Assembly: GCF_030812775.1 (NCBI RefSeq)
Contig: NZ_JAUSTI010000006.1
Coordinates: forward strand, 248,001-312,000
Direction: 5' to 3'
Source: Paenibacillus tundrae
GTDB lineage: Bacteria; Bacillota; Bacilli; Paenibacillales; Paenibacillaceae
DNA: 64,000 bases
This document shows positions 45,447-55,290 of this stretch, one piece after another. The position numbers were made by a program, and so were the translations under genes. The stretch's first letter is position 1. Each line of letters opens with the position of its first letter. The notes beneath the pieces are model-generated. The model saw only the letters and a program-made list of their open reading frames with translations. It was not told the DNA's origin and did no database searches.

Positions 45447-47192
45447 ATGGTACCAAAATCATTACACAGTGGAACGAAGAGAAGAGGGATTAAACATCTG
45501 AGGTTAACGACAACCTTGATCTTAATGCTGGTGGTTAGTTTAGTGGGGCTATTTATCTTATTCCTGTCTGGAATATTCGGTATGAATGAGGTAAAAGAGG
45601 GACAGGGAAAGCTCTACACGGATCGCTTCCTGCATCAGACGAACATTCTGGAGGTTAAGGCAGACTTTTATAACATGAGAGCCAACTATACGAAGCTTCT
45701 CGACAAGCAGGAGTATACGGATAAGCAATATGAGCAAGTTCAGAAAAATAAGAGTAATGTAATGGCTGGAATGGATGAGTTCTCCGCACGATCCTTAGAT
45801 CCAACAGAACAAGAGATTTTTACTGATCTACAGGCTAAGCTGGAAGTCTATGACCAGGACATCGAACGGATCATGGATGTGAAGAAAACAACGGGAACTT
45901 ACGATGATGAAGAGAGAAATCGAATTAACAAAAGCAGTACAGTCATTGTAGAAACGATCACCAAACTAAGTACATATATCGAAGAGGAATCCGCGAAGCT
46001 GTACGATGCAGCTCAGGAAACGATTAGTGAAAAAGCGGTATTACTTAGTATTGTGTTGATATCTTCATTTGCTATTCTAGGGGCTGTTTCGTTTATCACG
46101 ATTCGAAATATTATTCTACGGATGCGTGCGATCAATCACTACTGTGCTGAAGTGACGCAGGGTAATCTGACAGCTACCCTCGATCCGAACATACTCCAAG
46201 GCAATAACGAGATTAGTGTTATTGCACGTGGAATTCATAGCATGACGGGAGCTACTTCAACTGTTATTACGAGTGTGGTTCAAGAGTCTCGTCAGATCAA
46301 CGAGATGAGCGATCTAACCAATCAGAATATGTCGGAGCTTAACGAGCGTATCCGGGAAGTATCTGCTACCGTAGAGGAGCTATCAGCTACGATGGAAGAG
46401 ACTTCGGCATATACTGAAAATATGAATCAATCGGTTAATGAGGTGCTTCGAGCTACGGAATATATCTCTTCTCGTACGAAGGAGGAGGCAGAGTCGGCGA
46501 ACATTACCAGCGACAAAGCTGAGGCTCTGAAGCAGGAGGCTGGTGAATCTAGTAAGGCTGCCCAAGATATGTACACAAGTGCAAGTGCAAAAATGAATGA
46601 AGCATTGGAACGCGCGAATGCTGTTGACCAGATTAGTGTATTATCCCAATCTATTCTGGATATTACGGCGCAAACCAACTTGCTGGCATTAAATGCTTCC
46701 ATTGAAGCTGCTCGTGCAGGAGAGGCAGGCAGAGGATTCGCTGTTGTGGCTGAGGAGATTCGCAAATTGGCAGATGGTTCTAGAGTAGCGGCAGATCAGA
46801 TTCGGCATGTCACCAGTGAAGTTACCGAATCGGTTGCTCATCTATCCTCAAGTGCTAAGGAAATGCTTGCATTTATGTATAACCAGGTGGGGAGCGACTA
46901 TCAGTTATTGGAAAATACGGCCGGGCAGTATTACAACCATGCAGTGGATCAAGCCAATACCGTTAACGATCTTCATAAGACGGCTCAAGAGGTAAAACAA
47001 ACGGTTGATACGCTCGTACGTGCGATTCATGAGATCGCAACGGCTAGTGAGCAATCCGCTGCATCGAGTCAGCATATTGCTGAACACATGGTGTCCTCTA
47101 CGGAGCAATCGTTGCAGGTAGCCGATCAGTCGGATCAAGTGAAGGAAAGTGCTGCGCGTCTAAACGAGCTTGTTAAAGGCTTTAAGATATAG
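45447..47192 (+). CDS. Methyl-accepting chemotaxis protein with small (4HB-type) sensor
   Basis: 581 aa. Two membrane helices (about 24-46 and 195-218) frame a short helical extracytoplasmic region (about 47-195; [20 protein letters not shown]), the four-helix-bundle type rather than a Cache domain. HAMP follows (about 218-270), then the signalling domain with [26 protein letters not shown] at the tip and a C-terminal methylation region. Likely senses its ligand at the membrane surface. ATG after GGGGGAG. Divergent from the dCache chemoreceptor gene, and both feed into one chemotaxis array. Confidence 0.88.
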   Translation: MVPKSLHSGTKRRGIKHLRLTTTLILMLVVSLVGLFILFLSGIFGMNEVKEGQGKLYTDRFLHQTNILEVKADFYNMRANYTKLLDKQEYTDKQYEQVQKNKSNVMAGMDEFSARSLDPTEQEIFTDLQAKLEVYDQDIERIMDVKKTTGTYDDEERNRINKSSTVIVETITKLSTYIEEESAKLYDAAQETISEKAVLLSIVLISSFAILGAVSFITIRNIILRMRAINHYCAEVTQGNLTATLDPNILQGNNEISVIARGIHSMTGATSTVITSVVQESRQINEMSDLTNQNMSELNERIREVSATVEELSATMEETSAYTENMNQSVNEVLRATEYISSRTKEEAESANITSDKAEALKQEAGESSKAAQDMYTSASAKMNEALERANAVDQISVLSQSILDITAQTNLLALNASIEAARAGEAGRGFAVVAEEIRKLADGSRVAADQIRHVTSEVTESVAHLSSSAKEMLAFMYNQVGSDYQLLENTAGQYYNHAVDQANTVNDLHKTAQEVKQTVDTLVRAIHEIATASEQSAASSQHIAEHMVSSTEQSLQVADQSDQVKESAARLNELVKGFKI

Positions 47193-47506
47193 AGCCTGAG
47201 TGGACACGGGAGTGCTTGCTTCATATCAATGATGTATAGAAATACACCTTGCTGTACCGATCGAATGGTCTGAGGCCTTCAAGTTATCGGTTAAGCGGGT
47301 GTGTTTTTTTGTGATGATTACTTGCTGCTGGACATAGGGGATGTGCGGAGACGATACATTTTTCAGCTGTTCGGAGATACAATTGGTAGAAACTCAATAT
47401 TGTACTTCTCAATTAAATCAGCCTCCTTTACAATTATAGGAAGTGATCTAAATCGGTAAATAATCATTTGAAAACATGAAAATGTACAAATGGAGGATGA
47501 CGAACG
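47193..47506. other. Intergenic region, chemoreceptor to LRR gene
   Basis: About 310 bases. The first third holds a terminator; the remaining 200 AT-rich bases lead to the LRR gene with its GGAGG ribosome binding site and show no gene or other recognised element. Confidence 0.5.
47244..47310 (+). terminator. Terminator of the chemoreceptor gene
   Basis: ACACCttGCTgTACCGAT pairs with ATCGGTTAaGCgGGTGT, followed by T7. Confidence 0.75.
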
Positions 47507-48532
47507 ATGAGTGAAGTTTGGGCTGCATCAATGAGCGGGGTTCCCTGGACGATGGACAAGATGGATGACGCTGTGAGACATTTGCGGAATCGAGCGACGA
47601 TCAGCTATGTTGTTGGAGTAGACAAACTGGAAGATCTCATTCAACTAGATCAACATGTATTTGCGAGAAGACCGGATCTGATTTTGTACGTATCCCATGT
47701 GGAGAAGAACAGTCCTTCCTCAGAGGAAGTGTTGGCACAACTTGCAGAGATGAAGCATGTAACTGCGCTGAAGCTCCATCTTCAGCAGAGACAGAATTTG
47801 AATCCATTGAGTGTATTAGACCGCATGGATTATCTGGAGATACGTTCACCGAAAGGTCAATCGCTTAACTTTATTCGAAATTTTAAGTTTCTAAAGTATC
47901 TGTCACTCAGTGGTAAATTCAATGATCTCTCACCGATCGAGGATTGTATCCGGTTGGAAACGCTTGTTCTGAACTGTGCTATCGAGAAACTTGATTTTGT
48001 TGTAGATCTACCGCTCCTAGCATATTTAGCCATAGACAGTTGTACCTTAAATGACTCACTGGATGTTCTAGCTAGCTCCAACATTAGCATGCTGCGGTTA
48101 TCAGCCATTCGTAATTTAAGCAACATTGATGCGTTAGAAGCATTGCATAATTTGGTGTATCTGCGGCTGTCCCTTCCCAAAGTAGAGCGTTTATGCGATC
48201 TCTCCAGTATGAGCAACCTAAGGCAACTTGAACTAGACTACATGAAATCATTGCAGGATATAGATCATCTATGGAATGCAAACCAGTTAGAGGTGCTTGA
48301 ATTAAAAGAGATTAATCCAAAGCTGAAGGCCGAGGCCTTTGACCGTATGACGGAAATGGATCATTTACGACAGGTGGATTTTCGTTTTATGGATGTCAAT
48401 AAAGGACGAATTGGCGCTTTGCATAAACGAATGGTTGAAGCAGGTAAAGCAGATCTTCTCTATGAAAATATTCCAGAAGAAAATCGAATTCAATCGTTGG
48501 CGCTCTCGCATCTATCTCGTATTTTGATGTAG
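47507..48532 (+). CDS. Leucine-rich-repeat protein
   Basis: 341 aa, GGAGG ribosome binding site. From about residue 85 there are at least seven LRR units of 20-24 residues with LxxLxL spacing (MDYLEIRSP, LKYLSLSG, LETLVLNC, LAYLAIDSC, LVYLRLSL, LRQLELDYM, LEVLELKEI). No signal peptide or catalytic motif. LRR modules mediate protein binding. Monocistronic; no partner evident in the flanks. Function unknown. Confidence 0.75.
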   Translation: MSEVWAASMSGVPWTMDKMDDAVRHLRNRATISYVVGVDKLEDLIQLDQHVFARRPDLILYVSHVEKNSPSSEEVLAQLAEMKHVTALKLHLQQRQNLNPLSVLDRMDYLEIRSPKGQSLNFIRNFKFLKYLSLSGKFNDLSPIEDCIRLETLVLNCAIEKLDFVVDLPLLAYLAIDSCTLNDSLDVLASSNISMLRLSAIRNLSNIDALEALHNLVYLRLSLPKVERLCDLSSMSNLRQLELDYMKSLQDIDHLWNANQLEVLELKEINPKLKAEAFDRMTEMDHLRQVDFRFMDVNKGRIGALHKRMVEAGKADLLYENIPEENRIQSLALSHLSRILM

Positions 48533-48802
48533 AGTCATTCACAATCATCAATTATTCGACAAAATAGATAAAATTCCCAAGAGATTTAGTTCCTTAATAT
48601 GCAAATATATGGTATTATTTGGTCATCAGATCATTCACTCAGCTAGATGATTAAGGGAATCTATCGTTAAGTTTGTTACCACTGTCATTCCATAGGTGTA
48701 GTAGAAGGGAGGGCGCGCTGCATTCTCTGATCATGGATCGAATCTATTCATGGAACGGATTCTAGGTGAGCACAAACTATTTATTTAAACGGAGGTTGGG
48801 AC

Positions 48803-50020
48803 ATGCTTATGAAAATGAAGAAATTAGGCATTCATAGCTTAGCTCTCGTTTTGTTGGCTTCAGTGGTCTTCTCTGGATGGGGTTCTAAGGCATCGGCGGC
48901 AACACCGATTACTTCGGATTTCAGATCATTGTCGGCTTCGCAGATCGTTTATGAGATGGGTGCAGGATGGAACTTGGGGAATTCACTGGAGGCATCAGTC
49001 AACGGTACACCAAGCGAGACAGCATGGAACAATCCTACGGTTACTCCAGAGTTGATTAAAAAGGTAAAGGCAGCGGGATTTAATACGATCCGTATTCCAG
49101 TATCTTATTTGAGTCATATTGGAAGCGCTACCAACTATACGATTAATGCGACATGGTTGAATCGGGTAAAAACGGTTGTGGACTACGCTTATAATGAAGG
49201 GCTCTATGTTATCATCAACATTCACGGGGATGGTTATAATTCCGTTCAAGGTGGATGGTTACTTGTGAATGGTTCGAATCAAGCACAGATCAAAGAAAAG
49301 TATCAACGCGTATGGCAACAAATTGCTAACAAATTCATCAATTATGATGAGCGACTTGTTCTGGAGTCCATGAATGAAACATTTGACGGGAATTATGGTA
49401 ATCCTAATCCTGCTTACTATGCGAACCTCAATGCTTACAATCAGATCTTCGTGGATACCGTTCGGAAAACTGGGGGAAACAATAGTGCTAGATGGCTGCT
49501 GATCCCAGGTTGGAATACGAATATTGATTATACCGTAGGTAACTATGGTTTCGTCCTGCCGACAGACACGTTCAGATCATCCACTATTCCGAGTTCAGAA
49601 AAAAGAATTATGATCTCGGCACACTACTATTCTCCTTGGGATTTTGCAGGTGAGGAGAATGGTAACATCACGCAATGGGGCGCAACAGCGACCAATCCAT
49701 CCAAGAAGTCTACGTGGGGACAAGAGGATTACTTGGAATCACAGTTCAAATCCATGCACGATAAGTTTGTAACACAAGGCTATCCTGTTGTGATTGGCGA
49801 ATTCGGCTCCATTGATAAGACATCATATGATTCGACCAACAATACGTATCGTGCCATATTTGCCAAGGCTATTGCCAAAACAGCCAAAAAGTATAAAATG
49901 GTGCCTGTATACTGGGACAATGGTTACAACGGTCAGCATGGATTCGGCTTGTTTAACCGATACAACAATACGGTAACTCAGCAAGGCATTATTAATGGAA
50001 TTATGCAAGGTATGCAATAA
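48803..50020 (+). CDS. Secreted endoglucanase, glycoside hydrolase family 5
   Basis: 405 aa, GGAGG ribosome binding site. Signal peptide about 1-33 (ends ASAA). Catalytic GH5 domain about 45-395: MGAGWNLGNSLEA, GFNTIRIPVSYLSH, acid/base Glu192 in ESMNE, HYYSPWDF, and nucleophile Glu333 in VVIGEFGS. This profile is that of GH5 cellulases acting on cellulose or other beta-1,4-glucans. No carbohydrate-binding module or SLH domain is attached, so it would be released. Monocistronic. I found no RAT in its leader, unlike the esterase and Sde182-like genes. Confidence 0.9.
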   Translation: MLMKMKKLGIHSLALVLLASVVFSGWGSKASAATPITSDFRSLSASQIVYEMGAGWNLGNSLEASVNGTPSETAWNNPTVTPELIKKVKAAGFNTIRIPVSYLSHIGSATNYTINATWLNRVKTVVDYAYNEGLYVIINIHGDGYNSVQGGWLLVNGSNQAQIKEKYQRVWQQIANKFINYDERLVLESMNETFDGNYGNPNPAYYANLNAYNQIFVDTVRKTGGNNSARWLLIPGWNTNIDYTVGNYGFVLPTDTFRSSTIPSSEKRIMISAHYYSPWDFAGEENGNITQWGATATNPSKKSTWGQEDYLESQFKSMHDKFVTQGYPVVIGEFGSIDKTSYDSTNNTYRAIFAKAIAKTAKKYKMVPVYWDNGYNGQHGFGLFNRYNNTVTQQGIINGIMQGMQ

Positions 50021-50044
50021 TCTGTCGTTTGGCGAGATGAATGC

Positions 50045-50082
50045 AAACGGCGCGCTCCTGATAGAAGGAGCGCGCCGTTTTT
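50045..50082 (+). terminator. Terminator of the cellulase gene
   Basis: Fourteen-bp stem AAACGGCGCGCTCC (50045-50058)/GGAGCGCGCCGTTT with an eight-base loop, then TTTTT. Very strong. Confidence 0.9.
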
Positions 50083-50125
50083 AGGTTTTTTGAAGCCATA
50101 TATTGGCGATCATATCGTTAATAAA

Positions 50126-50845
50126 CTAGGTGTTGGTATCCGTTATCGCAGGAACATTAATTTCTTTCACACAAGCAGCATTGGATAGGCTAACGATACA
50201 CTTCACAATGGAGACCATATCCTGAAGCGGGATGCGTGTTCCGTTATATTCCTCAAGCGCTCGCTCAGCCCCTTGTTCATAAGGAATCTCGGCCGCAAGC
50301 TCCCCAGGGTTAATACACGTTACAGCAATGCCGTCCTGTCTGGTGTGTTCTCGTAGTGCTTCTGTAATTCCACGAATAGCAAATTTGGAAGCGACAAAAG
50401 AGACTTGGGTGTTATTGGCATTGTTGAGCCCTGCGGTGGAACCGATGAGAATGATCTTTCCTCCTGAAGATTGTCGCAGATGAGGCAATAAGGCCTGAAT
50501 ACATACAATTGTCGAAGTGATATTGACATGGATCAGCTGACTAATATCTGCAGGCTCATCCCGATCGAACGAATAGTGATCCTCGAAGCCTTCCTTTTCC
50601 CAGATTCCCACATTGTAGATGAGAACATCCAGTCTTTCGTTTTTTAACTGATCCGTAACAATGGCAGCCGCATGTTGATTAGCAAGATCGGCCTGAATCC
50701 ATATTCGCTCTACACCATCATTCAAATTCAGACTCTCGGGCTTGCTTCTGGATACAACCCAGACCTTATCACCCTCCTGAGGTACACCTCTAACAAAGGC
50801 ATCGCCTAATCCCTTACTTGCACCAAATACAAGGTAACTTTTCAT
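50126..50845 (-). CDS. SDR-family protein with Tyr to Phe at the catalytic site
   Basis: 239 aa from ATG 50845 (MKSYLVFG), with GAGGGG 8 bases upstream; an ATG two codons earlier is too close to it. Rossmann motif FGASKGLG (residues 7-14) and NVG (for NNAG) are present, and Ser136 (GST) is in place, but the catalytic YxxxK reads F150-V-A-S-K154, so the proton-donor Tyr is replaced. The protein may bind NAD(P) without normal oxidoreductase chemistry. Soluble, monocistronic, converging on the cellulase. Confidence 0.82.
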   Translation of the reverse strand: MKSYLVFGASKGLGDAFVRGVPQEGDKVWVVSRSKPESLNLNDGVERIWIQADLANQHAAAIVTDQLKNERLDVLIYNVGIWEKEGFEDHYSFDRDEPADISQLIHVNITSTIVCIQALLPHLRQSSGGKIILIGSTAGLNNANNTQVSFVASKFAIRGITEALREHTRQDGIAVTCINPGELAAEIPYEQGAERALEEYNGTRIPLQDMVSIVKCIVSLSNAACVKEINVPAITDTNT

Positions 50846-51034
50846 CTTCATGCCCCTCTTTCTTATATGTATAAGATATTATTTTCTAAAAGGATTACAG
50901 AGCTAACTATATCATCTAGTTAGATATAGCTCCAAATTCTGCAAGAGACGTGATAATGTATTCGTAATCACAACGCCTACAATAAGAGTGAGAGAAAGTT
51001 AATGTTCTTAAACGAATGAGGGAGGACATGATTC

Positions 51035-51433
51035 ATGCTTACATTGGAACCTGCAAAATTGGACTACCGGATTTCCACAACGGAATTGGAGGTGCGTTAT
51101 ACCGAACAGAATGGCGTGCAGATTCTCGTCAGTGTTACCCCACTCATAGAATCGGGAGAGATGACGTATCATCGAATGGAACTGAATTTCTCTAATGTGG
51201 CTGAGCTTCGGTGTATCACCCTTAATTTCTATGAGGCTAACTACGATGCATACCAGTTGCTTGGGACTAATCCCGATACAGGTATATACGAGGTTCACTC
51301 TTCGGAGTGGCTTACACAAGGACAGCGGAAATATGATCCAAGGAAACGGCTGCAGCTAAAACATTATATTGTGGTCGGTTATGACAGCTATGCGGAGCTG
51401 CTGGCTTCGGCGTACGATGTTGATATTCAGTGA
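51035..51433 (+). CDS. Hypothetical protein, 132 aa
   Basis: 132 aa, GGGAGG then ATG 51035. Beta-rich with no signal peptide or transmembrane helix. Segments ELEVRYTEQNGVQILVSVTPL and LNFSNVAELRCITLNFYEANYDAYQLL suggest a single compact beta domain. No family is recognised. Divergent from the SDR-like gene, convergent with the response regulator gene (230-base gap with a run of eight C at 51558-51565). Confidence 0.5.
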   Translation: MLTLEPAKLDYRISTTELEVRYTEQNGVQILVSVTPLIESGEMTYHRMELNFSNVAELRCITLNFYEANYDAYQLLGTNPDTGIYEVHSSEWLTQGQRKYDPRKRLQLKHYIVVGYDSYAELLASAYDVDIQ

Positions 51434-51664
51434 GTATGTTTAGTAACAGAAGATATGTATGTAAGCCTGCGATTGCTCACTAAACGCGATCCCAATGCTT
51501 GAAAATGTGCGCTGTTCCTCATGAAAGATCGTGAAACTAGGAGACATCTGTTCCCAACCCCCCCCAACCGTCCTTCAGAGTCAAAATGGTTTCATTTGGA
51601 TCACTTACCATATATCCGATTGCACTTTTTGGATATGCCGTAGGGTGTGTTCCCGCAGAGTTAC

Positions 51665-52393
51665 TCAATCTTGTTTAAAAGTTGATCGTATTTGAAATTT
51701 ATAACCGATGCCTCTCACCGTTGTAATGTAGCGATGGGAACCTGAGTGTTCTTCAATTTTGCGTCTCAAATTATGAATATGTACCATGACCGTTCGGACA
51801 TCACTCCAGCTATCGACCCCCCAGATGCGATCAAAGAGATGCTCTGCACTAAACACATGCCCAGGACGCGTTGCCATATGAAAGAGAAGATGTAGTTCCT
51901 TGACAGGTAAACTAATTTCTTCGCCATTCACCTTGACTTCGAAGCGGTCAAAGTTCAGATCCAGCCACCCATCACGATAGACAGTTGCTGTAGAAGATAG
52001 AGTTATCCCCGTTTCAATTGTAGCACGCCTTAGATGTGATTTGACTCTAGCGACCATGATATCAGGATCAAATGGCTTAGTTATATAATCTTCTGCCAGT
52101 TCCAGACCATCGATAATGTCCTCGGTTTCTTTAAGACTACTAAGGAAGATGGTTGGAAGGTCTTTCTGTAATTTGATGTTTTGGATCCATGTTTTCCCGT
52201 TTCCGTCAGGAAGCATAATGTCACATAAAATCAGATCAGGATGCTTTTGCTCAAGCAGGGCGGAGGCATCCTTTAGATTGTACGCTATATATGTTTGGTA
52301 ATCTTGATTGCGCAAGTAAATATCAATCAAATCCGCGATGTCCATATCATCTTCCACAATAAGAATGCTTTTTCTTTTATTTGTGAAATTCAT
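51665..52393 (-). CDS. OmpR-type response regulator, partner of the 7TMR-DISM kinase
   Basis: 242 aa. Receiver domain 8-120 with acidic pair ED16-D and phospho-acceptor Asp58 (ILCDIMLPDG), then a C-terminal winged helix (about 140-235: LTSDMVRVHIHNLRRKIEEH-type, ending TTVRGIGYKFQ). It overlaps the kinase gene by 17 bases, so both are from one mRNA and translation is coupled. The 11-bp-phased TTAAAC repeats in the divergent spacer are the likely binding site. Target genes are inferred to include the GNAT/peptide operon. Confidence 0.9.
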   Translation of the reverse strand: MNFTNKRKSILIVEDDMDIADLIDIYLRNQDYQTYIAYNLKDASALLEQKHPDLILCDIMLPDGNGKTWIQNIKLQKDLPTIFLSSLKETEDIIDGLELAEDYITKPFDPDIMVARVKSHLRRATIETGITLSSTATVYRDGWLDLNFDRFEVKVNGEEISLPVKELHLLFHMATRPGHVFSAEHLFDRIWGVDSWSDVRTVMVHIHNLRRKIEEHSGSHRYITTVRGIGYKFQIRSTFKQD

Positions 52394-54554
52394 CTTTAGT
52401 TAAACTTCCTTTCCAAGCCGGGAGCTGGAAATAAAATTCACTGCCAGAGCCGAGCTCACTCTTTACCCCAATCTCTCCGTTATGATAGTACATAATCTCT
52501 TTGCAGATAGCGAGACCCAGTCCCGAACCATTGTGATCTGATTCAGACTTTTGTTGAGCCTGTCCGAAGCGTTCGAAAATTCGTTCATGCCATTCAGGTG
52601 GTATACCAGTGCCTGTATCTTTAACACAGAACCAAGCTGTGTAGCCTGTTTCCGTTTGTGGTGTTTGCAAAATACGAAGCTGCAGGCGAATTGTCCCTGA
52701 TGGAGGGGTGAACCGTAATGCATTGGAAATGAGATTCGATAATACCTGTTCAATACGGATCGGATCAATCCGTGCAATCCACAGGTCGTCTTCGGGTTCA
52801 TCTGGAACTTGAAGGTCATACTGAATGTTTTGTCGCTCGACTTCCCATTCATATTTGTGGAATAATTCTTCTAAGAATGGAAGTAAACGAATATCCTCCA
52901 TATGAAATTTGATCTGGTTAGTCTCCAGCTTGGTGAGCTCTATAAGATCAATAATCATTCGTTCCAGGAGTAGAGATCGCGTATAGATTCGATTGATATA
53001 TTTCGGTGCTTCCGCAGTGATGATTCCATCTCGCAACGCTTTGGCAAATCCCTTAATCGATGTAATAGGTGTACTTAATTCGTGTGAAATGTTTGATAAA
53101 AGTCGCACACGAAATAATTCGAAGTCAGCCATTTTCTGATTCGCTTGCAGAAGTTCGGCATTACTTTGTCTCAGGGAAAGTGTTCGTTCTTCTACAATTC
53201 GTTCCAGATGTTGATTTGTAAGTTGAAGCGTTAGGGAAAGCTCTTCCTTCTCTTGTAAAGCTCTAGAGAATCGTGAAGTCAGATTATAGGCTTGCGTTAA
53301 CAAAAAGATAAGAAGTCCAATAGAGAGCATGTCGTCGGTGGGCAAATGCGCCGTATAAAAGAGCATATCATTTAAAGCAAATGTCATGAAGAAAAGAAAA
53401 CCAACCATACTGATCAGCGATCCTTTTCTCCGTTTAAACGCTGATCGGATATAAATGGTTAACGTGTAGATTAGCGATGGAAACAGAACGCCCCAAGTAA
53501 AAGGTGTCAAATAATAGGTATATATACGTGCAGGCGTCACGATAAACAAGAGGATGAAAGCAATCAAAACAACTCCGATACACTTCGCTACACGAGGTAG
53601 GGACTCTTTCGGATACTCTCTGTTAATGAACAAAATCAATAGCCAAGCTGTTGTGGCTACAGATATGTATTCAAATTTCACTGCCCATTCCCAGGGCAAG
53701 TTAGGCAGCAAGTAAAGGGCAGTCGATTCACCAAGCACAACGGTACGAACTCCAACAGAGAGACAGAGAAGGCTGTATAGAAGAGCGGATCGTTCTTTTC
53801 TACGATTGATATAAACCAGACCATAGTAAAATGCCATGACCAGAAAAATGCCAACAATACACGACTGTGCTGAGACACGTAAAATACGAATCCAAGAAAT
53901 ATCTTCTGCTGTTCCAATCTCCAAGGGTTGCCATATTCCGGCATTACGCTGCGAAAAGTTAGAAACCTGAATGATAATCTCATTCCAATCAGCTTGTGCT
54001 TCAAAATAGATCACTTTGGGGTAGCTTTTGGCTTCCTCGTTTGAAGGTGAGCTTCCTACAATGCCATTGCCTCCTTTAAACTGACCGTTTATCCAGAGTT
54101 GATAGGCCGATGCAATACTTTTGGGATATATAGCAAGTGTTTGTTTTGTTTCATTCATCGCGTTAGGAAGGAGTAAGCGGATTCTATAGGTTGCATAACC
54201 CTCGTTGTGAAGGCTTTGTTCGTTACTCAGACGATATGATGTCCAGGCCCCAGGCACTTGTTCAAAGGAAGGCGCAGGTTTAGCTGTATCAAGAAAATCG
54301 TTCGGATCTAGCAGCTGATTCCAATAGAATTCCCATCCACCTTGAAGAGGTATAGTTGGGATATCCTCGCTAGACCAGTGGGTTAAATCAAGAACCCCAT
54401 CCGTTGAGACTGGGATAGACGTTGATGACGATGCACCGCGAGAGGGTTTTATATATAGGGTGAATATTAATATAAGGATTGTAAGGAAAATAAGACTAGT
54501 AAGAAACAATGGTCTTTTTGTGATCGAATCACGACCTCGTTTCATCCATTTCAT
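52377..54554 (-). CDS. Sensor histidine kinase with 7TMR-DISM sensor
   Basis: 725 aa, GGAGG then ATG 54554. N-terminal helix (about 16-36), an extracytoplasmic jelly-roll domain about 45-200 (LQGGWEFYWNQLLDP, YRIRLLLPNA, LWINGQFKGGNG) of the 7TMR-DISM/galactose-binding type, then seven transmembrane segments (about 205-420). A coiled coil follows, then HisKA with phospho-His491 (NISHELSTP) and HATPase_c (NLISNALRFTP, VKDTGTGIP, GSGLGLAI). It senses an extracellular ligand, possibly a carbohydrate or peptide, and phosphorylates the regulator encoded next to it. Confidence 0.9.
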   Translation of the reverse strand: MKWMKRGRDSITKRPLFLTSLIFLTILILIFTLYIKPSRGASSSTSIPVSTDGVLDLTHWSSEDIPTIPLQGGWEFYWNQLLDPNDFLDTAKPAPSFEQVPGAWTSYRLSNEQSLHNEGYATYRIRLLLPNAMNETKQTLAIYPKSIASAYQLWINGQFKGGNGIVGSSPSNEEAKSYPKVIYFEAQADWNEIIIQVSNFSQRNAGIWQPLEIGTAEDISWIRILRVSAQSCIVGIFLVMAFYYGLVYINRRKERSALLYSLLCLSVGVRTVVLGESTALYLLPNLPWEWAVKFEYISVATTAWLLILFINREYPKESLPRVAKCIGVVLIAFILLFIVTPARIYTYYLTPFTWGVLFPSLIYTLTIYIRSAFKRRKGSLISMVGFLFFMTFALNDMLFYTAHLPTDDMLSIGLLIFLLTQAYNLTSRFSRALQEKEELSLTLQLTNQHLERIVEERTLSLRQSNAELLQANQKMADFELFRVRLLSNISHELSTPITSIKGFAKALRDGIITAEAPKYINRIYTRSLLLERMIIDLIELTKLETNQIKFHMEDIRLLPFLEELFHKYEWEVERQNIQYDLQVPDEPEDDLWIARIDPIRIEQVLSNLISNALRFTPPSGTIRLQLRILQTPQTETGYTAWFCVKDTGTGIPPEWHERIFERFGQAQQKSESDHNGSGLGLAICKEIMYYHNGEIGVKSELGSGSEFYFQLPAWKGSLTKDEFHK

Positions 54555-54644
54555 TTCGGTAACCTCCGGTGGGATTAATTCTTATATATTATAGTGCGAT
54601 CTTTCATGTAGAGAAAAGAAGATTTTTGGCGAAATAGAATGAAC

Positions 54645-54676
54645 TTAAACAAAACTTAAACTTACCTGAGTAGAAT
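54645..54676 (+). promoter_or_regulatory. Direct TTAAAC repeats with -10 of the GNAT/peptide operon
   Basis: TTAAAC at 54645-54650 and 54656-54661, exactly 11 bp apart. They sit where the -35 would be; a -10 TAGAAT is at 54671-54676, but the -35 position has AACAAA. This is the layout of an OmpR/PhoB-type activated promoter. The repeats lie beside the divergent response regulator/kinase genes. Confidence 0.6.
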
Positions 54677-54729
54677 AGACTACATCAGCCCATAGGGAGA
54701 AAGACCCGGTACAGAAAGGAAACATGGTT

Positions 54730-55290
54730 ATGAGTGGTTACTTCTCGGTATGTTCCACCTATATGTATCAGCACCGATATATGGATTTTTTATTAGCGAA
54801 CTATAAGGAATTAAATATGCCCTATCCCTTTCCGGTTACACTCAGCTACATATCGAGTCCTCTGTTAATTCATGGCGGAGCAATCTTATACTTTGATGAT
54901 GAAGATGAGCCAGCCGGAGCATTAGGCTATATATACGGTACTGGGGAGAACGATTATGAGGATCGACATGTAATCCAGATTCAAGTCGCGTTTTTAACGG
55001 AGCAAAATCGTGGAAGTAGATTATTTTTGGAGGGTTTGTGCTTTCTAATTCAGCATCTAGCTGAGCAAGCAGACGCTGAGCTACCACAGGAGATACACTT
55101 TTGGACGGCAAAGGATGTAAGAAAACATCGGTTGTTTTCCAAGTTTGCGAAACAAAGCGAGAACGTTGAAGGCGAGTATGGGGGGATGAGTGGTTATAAG
55201 GTCTCCTTAGCTCATCTGCGTACTTATATAACTTCTTTAAGCCGAGACAGAAGAGTTCGGGTGTGTGACCCGGAAGGGGGCACTTCATAA
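54730..55290 (+). CDS. GNAT-like protein 1 of a tandem pair
   Basis: 186 aa. ATG 54730 has AAGGA 9 bases upstream; ATG 54724 is only 3 bases from it. The pattern FLLANYKEL, LYFDDEDEPAGALGYIYG, and IQVAFLTEQNRGSRLFLEGL is that of a GNAT acyltransferase core, with QNRGSR resembling the Q/RxxGxG acyl-CoA loop. It ends with FWTAKDVRKHRLFSKFAK. It is a paralogue of the next gene and its stop overlaps that start (TAATG). First gene of a three-gene operon activated from a likely response-regulator promoter. Acceptor unknown. Confidence 0.65.
   Translation: MSGYFSVCSTYMYQHRYMDFLLANYKELNMPYPFPVTLSYISSPLLIHGGAILYFDDEDEPAGALGYIYGTGENDYEDRHVIQIQVAFLTEQNRGSRLFLEGLCFLIQHLAEQADAELPQEIHFWTAKDVRKHRLFSKFAKQSENVEGEYGGMSGYKVSLAHLRTYITSLSRDRRVRVCDPEGGTS

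Noticed and set aside
51558..51565. Run of eight C
   Set aside because: Possible phase-variation tract, but it lies between convergent genes and not in a promoter or reading frame that I can identify.
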